Shown: positions 50,893 through 60,892 of the stretch, piece by piece
Layout of the letters: each line of letters begins with the position of its first letter
Position numbering within the stretch: the stretch's first letter is position 1
Assembly: GCF_051622035.1 (NCBI RefSeq)
Contig: NC_135365.1
Location: 9,218,001 to 9,282,000, forward strand
Length of the DNA stretch: 64,000 bases
From: Arctopsyche grandis
Lineage: Eukaryota > Arthropoda > Insecta > Trichoptera > Hydropsychidae
Direction: 5' to 3'
The notes under the pieces: model-generated
What the model saw: only the letters and a program-made list of their open reading frames with translations
Databases searched by the model: none
What the model was told of the DNA's origin: nothing
Translations under genes and position numbers: made by a program

Positions 50893-52853
50893 ATATATGT
50901 TATATATTGAGTGAATACGACAGTTGCGCTTCGACCAGATAATACGTATTTTAAATCGACAAAATTGAGGTTTCGTATTCTCCAATTTTCTCCTCCGAAA
51001 ATGGACCAATTTTTAAAAAAATTTCATCATCGGTATGAGAAAGATATTTTCTGTGCAACTATGCGCGTATTTTTTTTTAAATCAACTGTTAAATAAGCAC
51101 ACTGGACTCTTTTCGTGGGTGTAAAAAAGAGGCGATTTTATAGATGTTTGGCGGCTCCTAGCTCCTATAAAAAATAACTAATCAAAAAAATAAAACGATA
51201 GATGCATCCCAATGGTGGATATCCAAAGCATATTAAAAAAATAATTTCTCTAGTGCCATAATTGAGGAAGGGGGAAGAGTAATACGTTTGTATGGACAAG
51301 GCGCTGGTGTCCAGCCCTCTTAAGCAAGAGAACTTAATTTTTTATTTTTTGTACTAAATGTATTTAATTTTCAACTGTAGTGAATTATTGGAATAATGTG
51401 TATACATATATAACTTTTTATCTTTCATGATTGACTAGTGGTTACCATATAATGCTTTGAACAGAGTGGTCACAGGTTCAAATTCCACTGGTTTCTGCTT
51501 GCCAGATCTTAAATTTGTGACACTAGGTCGATCGTTTCCTATCAGAGTTTGCCAATTTATCTGATTTTCATTGAAACGGTTCCAACAGATTAACAGCCTT
51601 ACCCATTTTCTCGCAAAATCTCGAGTTTTCAGCAATGTCGAATTTCGCTGATTTGTATAAAATGCTCCAAATTTATAAATTTGACCATAGATGTCTATGT
51701 GGATGTTAATTGATATGTATGTATTTACTGAATTTCGCTGAATAGTTTAAAATGCTGCAATTTTACAAATTCAGCCAGAAATGTCTTTATGGATATTAAT
51801 TTATACGTATTTATGTACTTTGTATAATACTAATAATATTTGTTAAATAAATTGCTAAATTTGTTAAATAAAATTGATAATTTTAGAAACGTTTAGTTAA
51901 CGGAATGGTAGTTGGAGCTTATGGATGTACAGAAGTATTAAACATCACTCTCGGTTTAATACCAAAAAAAGGATCATGTGGCAAAATCGTTCCTATAACA
52001 CAATGGAAGGTATTTACATAAAAAAATGATATAATTACCGTAGATTAAATTATATCAAGTTGACAATATTAATAATAATATGTAATGGTTAAAAGATTCA
52101 ATAAAATTTCAGATTGTGGATGTAGAAACAGAGAAAGAATTGGGTCCGAATCAACCAGGTGAAATGCGTGTGAAAAGTCCAAATATGTTTATGGTAATAT
52201 TTTTTCATATGATCTCAATATATTTTTCAGTCCCTTCCTCAATGTAATCTTATTTTAGGCATACTATAACTGCCCAGAGGCGACAGTTGCCGCTTATGAC
52301 AAAGACGGTTGGTACAAAACAGGTGATCTTATGTATTACGATGAAGAAGGGTATTTTTATGTGGTTGATAGAATTAAGGAATTGATCAAGTATAGAAATT
52401 ATCAGGTAAATCATGTTTAAAGCAATGATAATTTTTAATATGAATTTTTATATATTGAGGAGTTTGGTTGATTTTTTTTATTACAGATCGGAACAATTGA
52501 ATTGGAAAATGTAATCTGCAGTATTCCAGAAGTTATGGTTGCAGGAGTTGTTGGAGTACCGCATCCTGAAGATGGAGAGCATCCGATGGCCTTCGTGCAA
52601 CTCGCTCAGGGAGCTGAAGTGTCAGCCCAACAAATTAAAGACTATGTTAAAAGTAAGTGAAAAATATAAAAAAAATGTATTCTAATATGGACTGTTAGTA
52701 ATTTGATATTTTTGATAAATTTCAGATAACATGTCAGATAGTAAACAGCTACGAGGAGGTGTAGTGTTTTTAGATAAAATACCAACTACATATTCTGGAA
52801 AGATTGACCGGAAATGTTTGAAGGCAATGAAAACCATGTATAGAGGTGAATAA
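48200..52853 (+). CDS. Gene C: luciferase-like/4CL-like acyl-CoA synthetase
   Basis: Ten exons: 48200-48286, 48560-48767, 49879-50074, 50155-50452, 50529-50669, 51887-52009, 52113-52193, 52259-52405, 52487-52652 and 52726-52853. Together they encode 524 residues. Motifs: SSGTTGLPKLVALSH in exon 4, GAYGCTE in exon 6, YKTGDLMYYDEEGYFY and VDRIKELIKY in exon 8, and YSGKIDRK with the likely catalytic Lys 508 in exon 10. Exon lengths match gene B except exon 1 (87 against 81) and exon 6 (123 against 126; gene A also has 123). Introns 2 (1.1 kb) and 5 (1.2 kb) are swollen by mobile elements while the coding frame stays intact. It ends MYRGE, with no peroxisomal signal. Gene D is its closest paralogue. 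Enzyme class is well supported; substrate is unknown. Confidence 0.92.
48882..49149. mobile_element. GACGAAAACACAC-family TIR element in gene C intron 2
   Basis: The ends are AAGGGCGAAAACACACAGC and, inverted, AGGGGGAAAACACACAGCG. The interior shares CACTGTCAAGCAAGGATAAA and GGAAACACTC with the copy at 18379. It is inserted into the repeat that also occurs at 60893-61300: the sequence before it (GTATCTGAGATAACACTCGC) matches 60930-60950. Confidence 0.65.
49232..49430. repeat. AAT-rich microsatellite
   Basis: Imperfect (AAT)n and (AAAT)n tracts within intron 2 of gene C. Confidence 0.85.
49595..49800. repeat. Repeat shared with the region upstream of gene D
   Basis: TTTTACCATTG, CATATTAAACAATTAAATAT, TTTAAAAGGCTTTTGAAAAA and CAGACACATTTCTTT match, in order, sequence at 61120-61240. 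The copy in intron 2 of gene C and the one upstream of D are probably the same mobile or duplicated unit, broken here by the AAT tract and the element at 48882. Confidence 0.65.
50740..51319. mobile_element. TTAA-flanked TIR element in gene C intron 5
   Basis: The 580-bp element begins GAGGGCTGTACACC and ends GGTGTCCAGCCCTC. It is bracketed by TTAA at 50736-50739 and 51320-51323, the target used by piggyBac and Kolobok elements. It contains a (TA)n tract at 50811-50890 whose flanks repeat TATATTGAGTGAAT. There is no transposase, only a 61-residue ORF without recognisable features, so it is non-autonomous. Confidence 0.75.
51428..51830 (+). mobile_element. SINE in gene C intron 5
   Basis: The tRNA-like head TTGACTAGTGGTTACCATAT with B-box-like CACAGGTTCAAATTCCAC is followed by the family core (GGTCGATCGTTTCCTATCAG, TTGCCAATTTATCTGATTTT, GAAACGGTTCC). 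The 3' part holds two direct copies of a segment containing GAATTTCGCTGA...AAATGCT. The hairpin tail is missing. Confidence 0.75.
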
Positions 52854-52911
52854 GACAGAAATCCTATAAAAGGAGAATTTGATATCCAACCAGATATATA
52901 ATATCATTTTA

Positions 52912-52917
52912 AATAAA
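52912..52917 (+). terminator. Probable poly(A) signal of gene C
   Basis: AATAAA about 60 nt after the gene C stop codon. Confidence 0.55.
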
Positions 52918-53777
52918 CAATTTCGTATTACGTGGTATATCTGAAAATTATAATGAAGTATATATATATTCAGAAAAACACTTTATAGATATGTATTTAC
53001 ATATAATATGTATGCTTTGTATTACACTAATCCTATTTATCAATCAATATGTACAATTTAAGCAAATTAAAATGGTTCGATGTATATATAATACATATAC
53101 GTATATAATTCATGAATAAATATATATTTTTAGAATATTAAACATTGTTACTTATTTACTTGCAACTCCTATTGATGCACATACATGTGATAAAATACAT
53201 TTAAATTACCAACAGGTAAGTCAATTGAAAAAGACAATCTCAACGTGACATGTTATGTACAGCAACTGTTTGTTGATATAATTCAATTGTAATATTGTAT
53301 GCACAGTAAATTACCTTGTAATGTTATTATTATTATCATATTCTATGTAGTTAATAACTAAATCAAATGACGTTTGCAAGTGTTTTAATATAAATTGTAA
53401 TATTCATAAGGTAAATAGTATAAAGAAATATTGTATATATGTACATATATCAATGGCGTCGCTAGGGGTGGTGTTCTAAATAAAAAATATTTTTTATTAA
53501 TAATAATATATATCAAAACGGACGCGATGTATGTTTGTGGGTATGTGCCGTGCATCGACAAGTATGGAGATTTCAAAAAAACAACTTTGACGCTAACGTC
53601 AGTGACGTCAGGTCAAGCGACGACAGGCATGTGCGACGTCAGGCCGAGCGACGGGGGACACATACACACATCCACAAACACACACACACACACATTCATT
53701 CATCATTTCGAACGGGTTGGATCGGTGAACATGTAATGCACGCGCGCCTATAAATTACCTTACATTATATTTATATG

Positions 53778-54640
53778 CAGTGGCGGCTCGTCCATACGCA
53801 CTGCGGTACTGCAGCACCCCCAAGGAAATTGAGAAAAATTTAATATTATTATATACATAAATGTATGTATATTATATGAAAATATCAATATTATTTAAAC
53901 GTGTATTAAGCTCGCCCGTACACCGATACATCCAATAATGATCATGCATCGCGGTACTAATATCAGAAAGTGAGACATCATTTATGATTTTGTGCAGTAC
54001 AGTTTTCGATGGAATATGCCGAGTGGGCGAAGGAGGAGCGCGGGGGCAGCTAGAAGCTTGGTCCGTACTGCACTCCCAACAGTACACATTTCTTTTTACG
54101 TTCGTGTGCGCGCCGCGCGCTCGACACGCTCCTCACTTTTCCTCATTTCTTCTGCCCCTTTTGTGTTTCCTTCTACACCTATTACACTTTCCACGTTTCT
54201 ACACTTCCTTCTACACGTCACTATTTAAGATGGTATCAAAATCAAGAAAAGCTGCAATCTAGTAATATCGCTGCATTTTCAATTAAAGAAAACTTAAAAA
54301 GTTAAAAACTACCTCTGAGCCAGAACGGTGTTTTTCATCAATAAATAGAATAAAGACATACATATATAAGAAACACAATGGTTCAAGAAAGATTGACAGC
54401 TTTGTATATGCTGTCAATTGAAAAAAAATGATTATGAACAGTGAAAATTTTAACGAAAAGGTGATAGACCTTTTTTCATGGAAAAAAGACAGAATAATCA
54501 ATTTTTTAATGAAATAAAATACATATAATGTTTAATTTTGATAATTTTGTTGTTTATAGTAAAATATAATCCAAATAAACATTTTTTTATTTTTAATCAC
54601 CCGCAGCACCCCCAGATATCTTATCCACGAGCTGCCACTG
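53778..54640. mobile_element. hAT element, internally deleted
   Basis: The ends CAGTGGCGGCTCGT and, inverted, CAGTGGCAGCTCGT are flanked by perfect 8-bp duplications TTTATATG (53770-53777 and 54641-54648). Subterminal GCAGCACCCCCAAG is also mirrored (GCAGCACCCCCAGA). The 863-bp element keeps a GC-rich 5' region (54000-54230), a short ATG-initiated stub (54230-54262) and a decayed transposase C-terminus (54302-54510). It is a deletion derivative of a once autonomous hAT. Confidence 0.88.
54302..54510 (+). pseudogene. Remnant of hAT transposase C-terminal dimerisation region
   Basis: One frame from 54302 reads LKTTSEPERCFSSINRIKTY, matching the conserved AERSFSxLRRIKTYLRSTM-type motif of hAT transposases. 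After a frame change near 54365 another frame gives NTMVQERLTALYMLSIEK and then an NEKVIDLF-like stretch to a stop near 54510, the usual hAT C-terminus. The N-terminal and catalytic parts are deleted. Assignment is by motif recognition. Confidence 0.75.
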
Positions 54641-55234
54641 TTTATATGTAACATATAACTTTATTTTAATTCGTGTAACAATTCGTATATCAACTCCTTT
54701 CCGAAACCACCCATTAAAAAAGTTGAAATTTTGAAACCCGTCAACAGGCATAACACTAGTTGTTTATATTATATGATGTATTAAAATCAGAGATCTGGAG
54801 CGGAGCGTGGAGCAGGAGCGCGGAGCAGTGGAGCAACGAGTTTTTGCACGGAGCAGGAGCGGAGCCAGAGCAAGAAAAATTAGTAGTGCTCCACTGTTCC
54901 GATATTTTGTTTTTATGTATTAGAATTTCTTGCAGAATTTAAAAACTAAATGAATGCTTTTTTAAATCTGTTTTTCAATTTATGATTAATTCAATATTTG
55001 ATGGTTTATTATCCTGGAATCATTTGACATGTGGCATATCATGTAGTTTGGTTATATTATTTTATAAATATTTTGTTTTATATACTTTTTTCACTTATTT
55101 GTTGTTTTGTACAAATTAATATGTGCGCGCGCTTTCTTTTTTTATTTTTACTATCGTGATCAAATTATAGTCTTGATTATTTTCTCTATTCTTGTTACTA
55201 TGTTAGTTTGGGGTCTATTCTTGTTACTATGGTA

Positions 55235-55527
55235 TGTACATGGTTTTAGCATTGCTAAAAGGAAATGTTGCTGTTGACACACAAACACGGGTTTTGCAAA
55301 ATCAAAGATGTTGAAGAGGATGCATTATGGAAGTTTTTATAAAATATAAGAAAATATATCATAATTTCAACAAGTAAGAATATTTATTAATTATTATTTG
55401 ATATTTTTGTAAATATTTGAACTACCAATATTAGGATACAACTTCTTTTAGTAAGGAAAAAAGGGGAGGAGGGTCGTAAAAATTAAACACCGACCTGGTT
55501 CTTTTTTATTTAGCACTACACCACTGG
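55235..55527. repeat. Segment shared with 60005-60230
   Basis: GGTTTTAGCATTGCTAAAAG, TTGCTGTTGACACA, ATAATTTCAACAAGTAAGAA, GTCGTAAAAATTAAACACCG and TTTTTTATTTAGCACTACAC occur in the same order in both places. The segment ends with CACTACACCACTG, inverse CAGTGGTGTAGTG, a hAT-like terminus, so a third hAT family may be nested here. Its left terminus was not found. Confidence 0.65.
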
Positions 55528-55623
55528 CTATATCTACATATGTATGTTCATGATACATATATTAAATATTAAATATTTTAATAATAAATTAACTGTCTAA
55601 ATAAAATTTTATAATTTTTTATC

Positions 55624-55856
<233 letters not shown>

Positions 55857-56042
55857 TAAAATTAATAAATTAAATAAATAATATGATTCCTATTAAAAGT
55901 ATTCCGAGCACGGAGCAGAGTTGGAGCAAGTAGTGAGGTGTCGGAGCGGAGCAACTCAAAAAAGTGGTTGCTCCAGATCTCTGATTAAAATGGCTTTTTA
56001 TCTGTTATTAATAAATAAATAAATAAATTGTAAATAAATATA

Positions 56043-56221
56043 TGTAGGGATGATTTTTAAACGAGCCGAGATAGAGTGTGTGTGGTATGCATGGGAGAGA
56101 CCGGATGCGTGTTTTTATGGTCACTTGTTGGAGAACAGGCCCGAAGACACATGTACAATAAATAGTCTGACACTTAATCTGTGCGTTTCGCTTGGAATCC
56201 TTCACATCCGGATCCTATATT
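56043..56221 (+). repeat. 5' LTR
   Basis: It begins TGTAGGGATGATTTTTAAAC and ends GGATCCTATATT. It contains AATAAA (about 56157-56162). Against the 3' LTR it shows one GT dinucleotide length difference and about one substitution. The 3' boundary is slightly uncertain because the flank is TA-rich. Confidence 0.85.
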
Positions 56222-56240
56222 TGGGGGCTTTGTCCGGGAT
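56222..56240 (+). other. Primer-binding site resembling tRNA-Pro
   Basis: TGGGGGCTTTGTCCGGGAT lies directly after the 5' LTR. It resembles the complement of the tRNA-Pro 3' end (known site TGGGGGCTCGTCCGGGAT) except for the central CTTTGTC against CTCGTC. The family assignment follows from the known proline primer-binding site. Confidence 0.7.
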
Positions 56241-56300
56241 GCCCGAAGACATTCCAGTGACAGCCAGGAGCGGTCAGACGACGACGCGGAGTTTTGACAG

Positions 56301-57950
56301 TTGAGGTTAGGACGCGCGATGACAGTGAGAACGCGTACGAGCAAAAAGACGACGCCGATGACGTCACGCCACGCTACGATGATGATATCCACGACGAGAA
56401 AGACGACAACGCCAGTGGCAACGACGACGAGGGAGATACCACAGTTCAATTTCCGAGATCTGGAGGTTGGTTTCGGTCTGCCGAAATATAACGGCAGAAA
56501 TAGCCCTATTGCAGTGTGGATTGAGCGCCTCGAAGAAAACGCGCAAATCCTCGGCTGGACGGAGACACAACAGTTGGTGTAGGGGCGGATGCTGTGTGAG
56601 GGGACTGCTAAAAATTTTATAGACTCGGAAACGGGCATAATCACGTGGGCGATACTAAAAGAACGATTGACCAGAGAGTTTGGCCATCAGGTGAATAGTG
56701 CGGACGTGCACAGGGAGCTAAGATTGGAGAAAAGGGGAAGATCGGAAAATAGCTTAAGCTATATCTACAGGATGAAAGGGATCGCAGCCAAGTGTAGCTT
56801 TATTGAGGAGGAAGCGATTATCACGTATATAATTGGTGGACTTGGGTTTGACAAGTATGAAAAAATGATGCTGAGCGGGGCTGGATCTATTAAGGACCTG
56901 AAGACGCGAGTTACGCAGTGCGAGAAAATTAGAGAGGACGACGAACCCAGGGTGACGGGGCCCGTGAGAAACCGTGAAAACCGAGAAAGACAAAGTTCAC
57001 AATGCTACAATTGTGGTGGACGGGGTCATTTAGCAGCCGACTGTAGGTTTAAGAAGAGAGGAACTCGTTGTTTCAATTGTAACGAGTTTGGGCACATATC
57101 AGCTCAATGTAACAGCACCAAAACAAAGACTGTCTTGACAATACAAGAAGAAATAAGAAAAGAAGTCAGTATCCCGGGTGCCGCCCTGTTGGGTAGCCCT
57201 ATCACAGAATCCGTTCTTATGTGCATTGACGGCAACAAAGTGAAATGTGTTAATAAACCGTGTGTTTTGATGGAGGTTAACTTAGAACGGAGTCTGCCGA
57301 GGAGAAAAAAAGAGCAAGAGATGAGGGATCGTAAGGAAGTGTGGCAACAGGCATGTAAAAGACAATTTAAATGTCACAAAAGACCTTTGCAGCAACGGGC
57401 TTCACGAGAGATGTCTGCTCAAAGAGAACTCATTGTTTCCAATAATGAAGAGGACGATGCGAACATGGCTGATGGAGATGTAAACATGGCTGATGTAAGT
57501 GTGAACAGTGATGGTTTGCACAGAAAAAGACTTTTGGATTACGGAGACATATCATTTTCAAATACAGATGAACCACCCGATGATCAATTTGGAAAAGGAT
57601 CTAAGGATTATAGTCATTTGAAGAATTCTGAAGATGAGAATAAAGAAAAGGAGAAACATAAAGACAAAGAGAAAGATATGGCTAAATCACAAGAAGGATT
57701 AAGGGACCCAGTCAAAATTTCAACACCAAAAGACACTGTATTCACTTTCAAGCTCGGTCGTAGTCGGATTGATGTTAATTCAATGGAAAAGAAAATAGGA
57801 CCGTGGATTGATAAAAGACTTATTGGATGTATCAGTGAGCCAGAACCAATATGTGTTGACTTCATTTATGGTAAATTACTAGCAGAAAATCTGTGGGGTG
57901 ACGGCCAGTTCGTCGGACGGTCACGGAGAATCGCCGCCGGCATTGGATAG
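56301..57950 (+). CDS. Gag-like protein fused to an RBM25/PWI-like segment (in-frame stop at 56580)
   Basis: One frame runs from an ATG at 56301 (or 56319) to a stop at 57948-57950, interrupted once by TAG at 56580-56582. The remaining 453-codon ORF starts at an ATG at 56589. Up to about 57130 it is Ty3/Gypsy-type gag: a helical capsid-like region, then zinc knuckles at 57003-57044 (CYNCGGRGHLAADC) and 57069-57110 (CFNCNEFGHISAQC). From about 57285 the composition turns to charged host-like sequence: LPRRKKEQEMRDRKEVW, then HRKRLLDYGD, a KEKEKHKDKEKD run, and TFKLGRSRIDVNSMEKKI followed by GPWIDKRLIG and EPEPICVDFIYGKL. The last parts resemble RBM25, a U1-associated splicing factor, up to the first half of its C-terminal PWI domain. 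The PWI tripeptide is at 57801-57809. The ORF then returns to unrelated sequence (GQFVGRSRR) and stops. Confidence 0.8.
57285..57890 (+). pseudogene. Captured RBM25-like fragment inside the retrotransposon
   Basis: The host-like part has the RBM25 order: an arginine/glutamate-rich stretch, a KRKLVPLDYGE-like element (here KRLLDYGD), a lysine/glutamate linker and the beginning of a PWI domain (helices around SMEKKIGPWIDKRLIG and PEPICVDFIYGKL). The second half of the PWI fold is missing. No introns are present, as expected for capture from mRNA. The homology is recognised by eye and needs a search. Confidence 0.7.
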
Positions 57951-58059
57951 TATTTAAGTTGTGCCGATGGAAGTGAAGTGTGCGTTAATGAATTAGAGAA
58001 TAAGTGGAATACCTGGAGGGGTTTTTAGTTAAGCCTTACTTGTAATTTGATGATTGAAA

Positions 58060-58560
58060 GGTGTAATGTTTTATTGCTTATTCTAGTATTTTTTGGGAAG
58101 TGCTTTGTACATTGAATAATGTTTTAATTTGGTTACATGCTTAGAAGAATATAAGATAACTGTATTGAAATGTAATTCTAGTAATGTTTTAAAATGTGAT
58201 TGTTTCCGATATAAAGATTTAACTTCTGTCATTGTAAAGGTATTGATTTTAATGTTTTATTGCTTATTCTAGTATTTTTTGGGAAGTGCTTTGTACATTG
58301 AATAATGTTTTAAAATGTGATTGTTTCCGATGTAAAGATTTAATTTCTGTCATTGTAAATGTATTGATTTTAATGTTTTATTGCTAATTCTAGTAATGTT
58401 TTAAAATGTGATTGTTTCCGATGTAAAGATTTAACTTGTCATTGTAAAGGTATTGATTTTAATGTTTTGTATTGCTTGTAATAATTTTAAATTGTAATTG
58501 TGATACCTTTCTGTTTTGTATTGCTTGAAATAATTTTAAATTGTAATTGTGATGATTTAT
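58060..58560 (+). repeat. Tandem repeats before the 3' LTR
   Basis: About three to four imperfect units contain TAATGTTTTAAAATGTGATT, GTTTCCGATGTAAAGATTTA, TGTCATTGTAAAGGTATTGA and TTTTAATGTTTTATTGCT. A shorter duplication (TTGTATTGCTTGAAATAATT) follows. They are non-coding. Confidence 0.8.
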
Positions 58561-58667
58561 GTGTAACTTTAATTGTGATGTGTAACTTTATTGAAGATTG
58601 AATGCTGTAAAAATATAAAAGACGAAGAATGTCATCCGAGGGCGAATGACAGTCAGGAATGACCGAA

Positions 58668-58844
58668 TGTAGGGATGATTTTTAAACGAGCCGAGATAGA
58701 GTGTGTGGTATGCATGGGAGAGACCGGATGCGTGTTGTTATGGTCACTTGTTGGAGAACAGGCCCGAAGACACATGTACAATAAATAGTCTGACACTTAA
58801 TCTGTGCGTTTCGCTTGGAATCCTTCACATCCGGATCCTATATT
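58668..58844 (+). repeat. 3' LTR
   Basis: It matches the 5' LTR almost base for base (TGTAGGGATGATTTTTAAAC ... GGATCCTATATT). The preceding sequence (GAATGACAGTCAGGAATGAC) is not a convincing polypurine tract. Confidence 0.85.
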
Positions 58845-59323
58845 ATATATGTCAAAATAATACTCGTATATTTTATAATCAATAAGTAAAAAGGACTTTT
58901 ATTTCTGTATTGAATATGTGATGACCCTGTTTCTATTCCGAGCGTGTAGAATGTAGTAGTGTACGCGTATACGTATGGAAAACAGTACGTGTATTATTTT
59001 CTGACACTAATTGTAAGAAAAGACACTTAGTTCTATTACTATAACATTCTCTGGACTGCACTGACGAATTCGCGGTTATGCGTGCTTTAGTGGAGGTATG
59101 TAACATTCAGTGTTCTGCATTTATTGGTACAAAATCAATTAGAACTCAATTTTGATTACATTTTCAATGCATAATATTCGATGTTTTTATAGAAATCGGT
59201 ACAATTTTTTTTAATTAAATGACGCTTTTGTATGCCGAGCGAAATTATCTAATGTCTATTCCAAAGCATATGCATTCCTATGTAGTAATATGTCCATACA
59301 TATTTCAATCATATATGTATATA

Positions 59324-60892
59324 CAGAGACGTCATTTAGGGAGGCATGGTGGGGCACTCGCTCCCCCTAAATTTAGGAATAGTTTGAATTTAGAAAATAG
59401 TATGCATTTAATGATAAATAAAATTTAAAATTTAAATGGATCTATGAATGTTACTTTTGGGTAGCTTAGTGGCTAATAAAAAAATCGCTGCAATAAGCTA
59501 CTGTTTGAATGGTATGCCTCGGGTAAAATTCTTAAATTGTTCGTCCCGTGGAGCGAATTGTTAGAAAGGTCCGCCTTACTTTATTTTATCTCAGAAACGG
59601 ATATGTTACCAGTGGAGTAGTCGGGCCATGTCGCTGTTCTAGTACTTATTTTTGAGCCAGGTCGCCACCCTGGCACTTTGATTGCTATAAATATTGTTTT
59701 TCGAGAACAATTAAAAAATATTTTGACTAAAATTTCACATAAAATTTTGTATTCCAAATATTGTGAGCAGACCCTCGTTCTAACACTCGAATACCAAAAT
59801 CGAATAGTAATCTGAGCACATTCAAAACTTCAATGACGTTTAATGAAATTTATTGGCTTTTTTATATAAAACCACCCAAAACTTCGAAAGAAAACATTAT
59901 TTGAACTATTGACCATACGCACTTGAGGATAGATAAAATGAGGTAACTCAGCTTAAATGAATAGTCATATCTAAATTCACATGTTAAAATTTGGTAGTTT
60001 ATATGTAGATGGTTTTAGCATTGCTAAAAGCAAATATTGCTGTTGACACAATAATACACAAAATACATCATAATTTCAACAAGTAAGAATATTTGTTAAT
60101 TATTATTTGATTTTTTTGGACTACCAATATGAGATACAACTTTTTTTTCAGTAAGGATAAAAGAGGGGGGGAAGGCCGCCGTAAAAATTAAAAACCGACC
60201 TGTTTCTTTTTTATTTAGCACTACACCACTGTATGTAACGTATATTTTTCCGAAAGTTCGTATTTATTGTTTTATTGTTTTCAAGAAAGGTTTTAAATTG
60301 ATATTTTACTGAATCGGGTCAATCCGAACTGATTTTATCTCTCGTATTTTTATTTGTGGACGTCCAATCTCTCATAAAATCTTTATGTGTGACGAGTTCG
60401 GTCTAAAAAAGTTTTAGTTATTTAATAAAATCGCGTTCTGACCAAAACCTTATCAACTCCAAGTTAGTACATAAAGAATATAAATAGAATACATTTTCAG
60501 CTTGATACGTTCAGGGGTGTGGAAAAAACCGTGTGGTCACAACATTTTTGCCTTTTCTAAAAGGAAAAAATCCCACTTCCGGTTAATTATATTTAATGAT
60601 TCATATTTATTTTCATCACAGTGATACTTGGATTATACTTGAATTTTGTCATATATTTAAAGAGTACACATATTTAAAAGGTCGAAAAAAATAGTGTGAA
60701 TGAGTTAAAATCACAAAACTTCATCTACAATACAGTCGGTAGAAATTAAGTTAATTGATAGTTTTTTAGTGATACAGTTTGATTGTCGATTTTTGATGAC
60801 GATGTGAAGATTTTTTATTTGAAACATAATTCAATTTGACCAATTTTTGCCTGCCCCTCCCCCCCCAAGGAAAAGCTGAAATGACGTCCCTG
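59324..60892. mobile_element. hAT-type element with nested segments
   Basis: Ends CAGAGACGTCATTTAGGGAG and, inverted, CAGGGACGTCATTTCAGC. Flanks are TGTATATA and TATATATA (7 of 8). CCCC-rich subterminal blocks are mirrored (GCTCCCCCTAAAT / CCTCCCCCCCCAAGG). The interior includes the 60005-60230 segment also found at 55235 and a CCAGTGGAGTAGTCGGGCC phrase resembling another hAT end. No transposase ORF seen. Confidence 0.75.
60005..60230. repeat. Segment shared with 55235-55527
   Basis: It has the same ordered blocks as the copy at 55235 and ends GCACTACACCACTG. Possible flanking TATGTA occurs on both sides (about 60000 and 60231), hinting at an independent insertion with an imperfect duplication. 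Confidence 0.6.

Larger units (their letters stand above)
56043..58844 (+). mobile_element. Compact LTR retrotransposon lacking pol, with captured host sequence
   Basis: It is bounded by direct LTRs (56043-56221 and 58668-58844) and by ATATA on both sides (56038-56042 and 58845-58849). Internal parts in order: primer site at 56222, gag with two CCHC knuckles, an RBM25-like stretch, and tandem repeats at 58060-58560. No protease active site, reverse transcriptase, RNase H, integrase or env motif is seen in the 2.4-kb interior. It must have depended on enzymes of a related element. The near-identical LTRs imply a recent insertion. No clear polypurine tract precedes the 3' LTR. Confidence 0.88.

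Noticed and set aside
56174-56644. 156-codon minus-strand ORF
   Set aside because: It is a shadow on the opposite strand of the retrotransposon LTR and gag region.
56589-57950. 453-codon ORF as an ordinary host gene
   Set aside because: It lies between direct LTRs with a primer site and carries gag zinc knuckles; only its later part is host-like.
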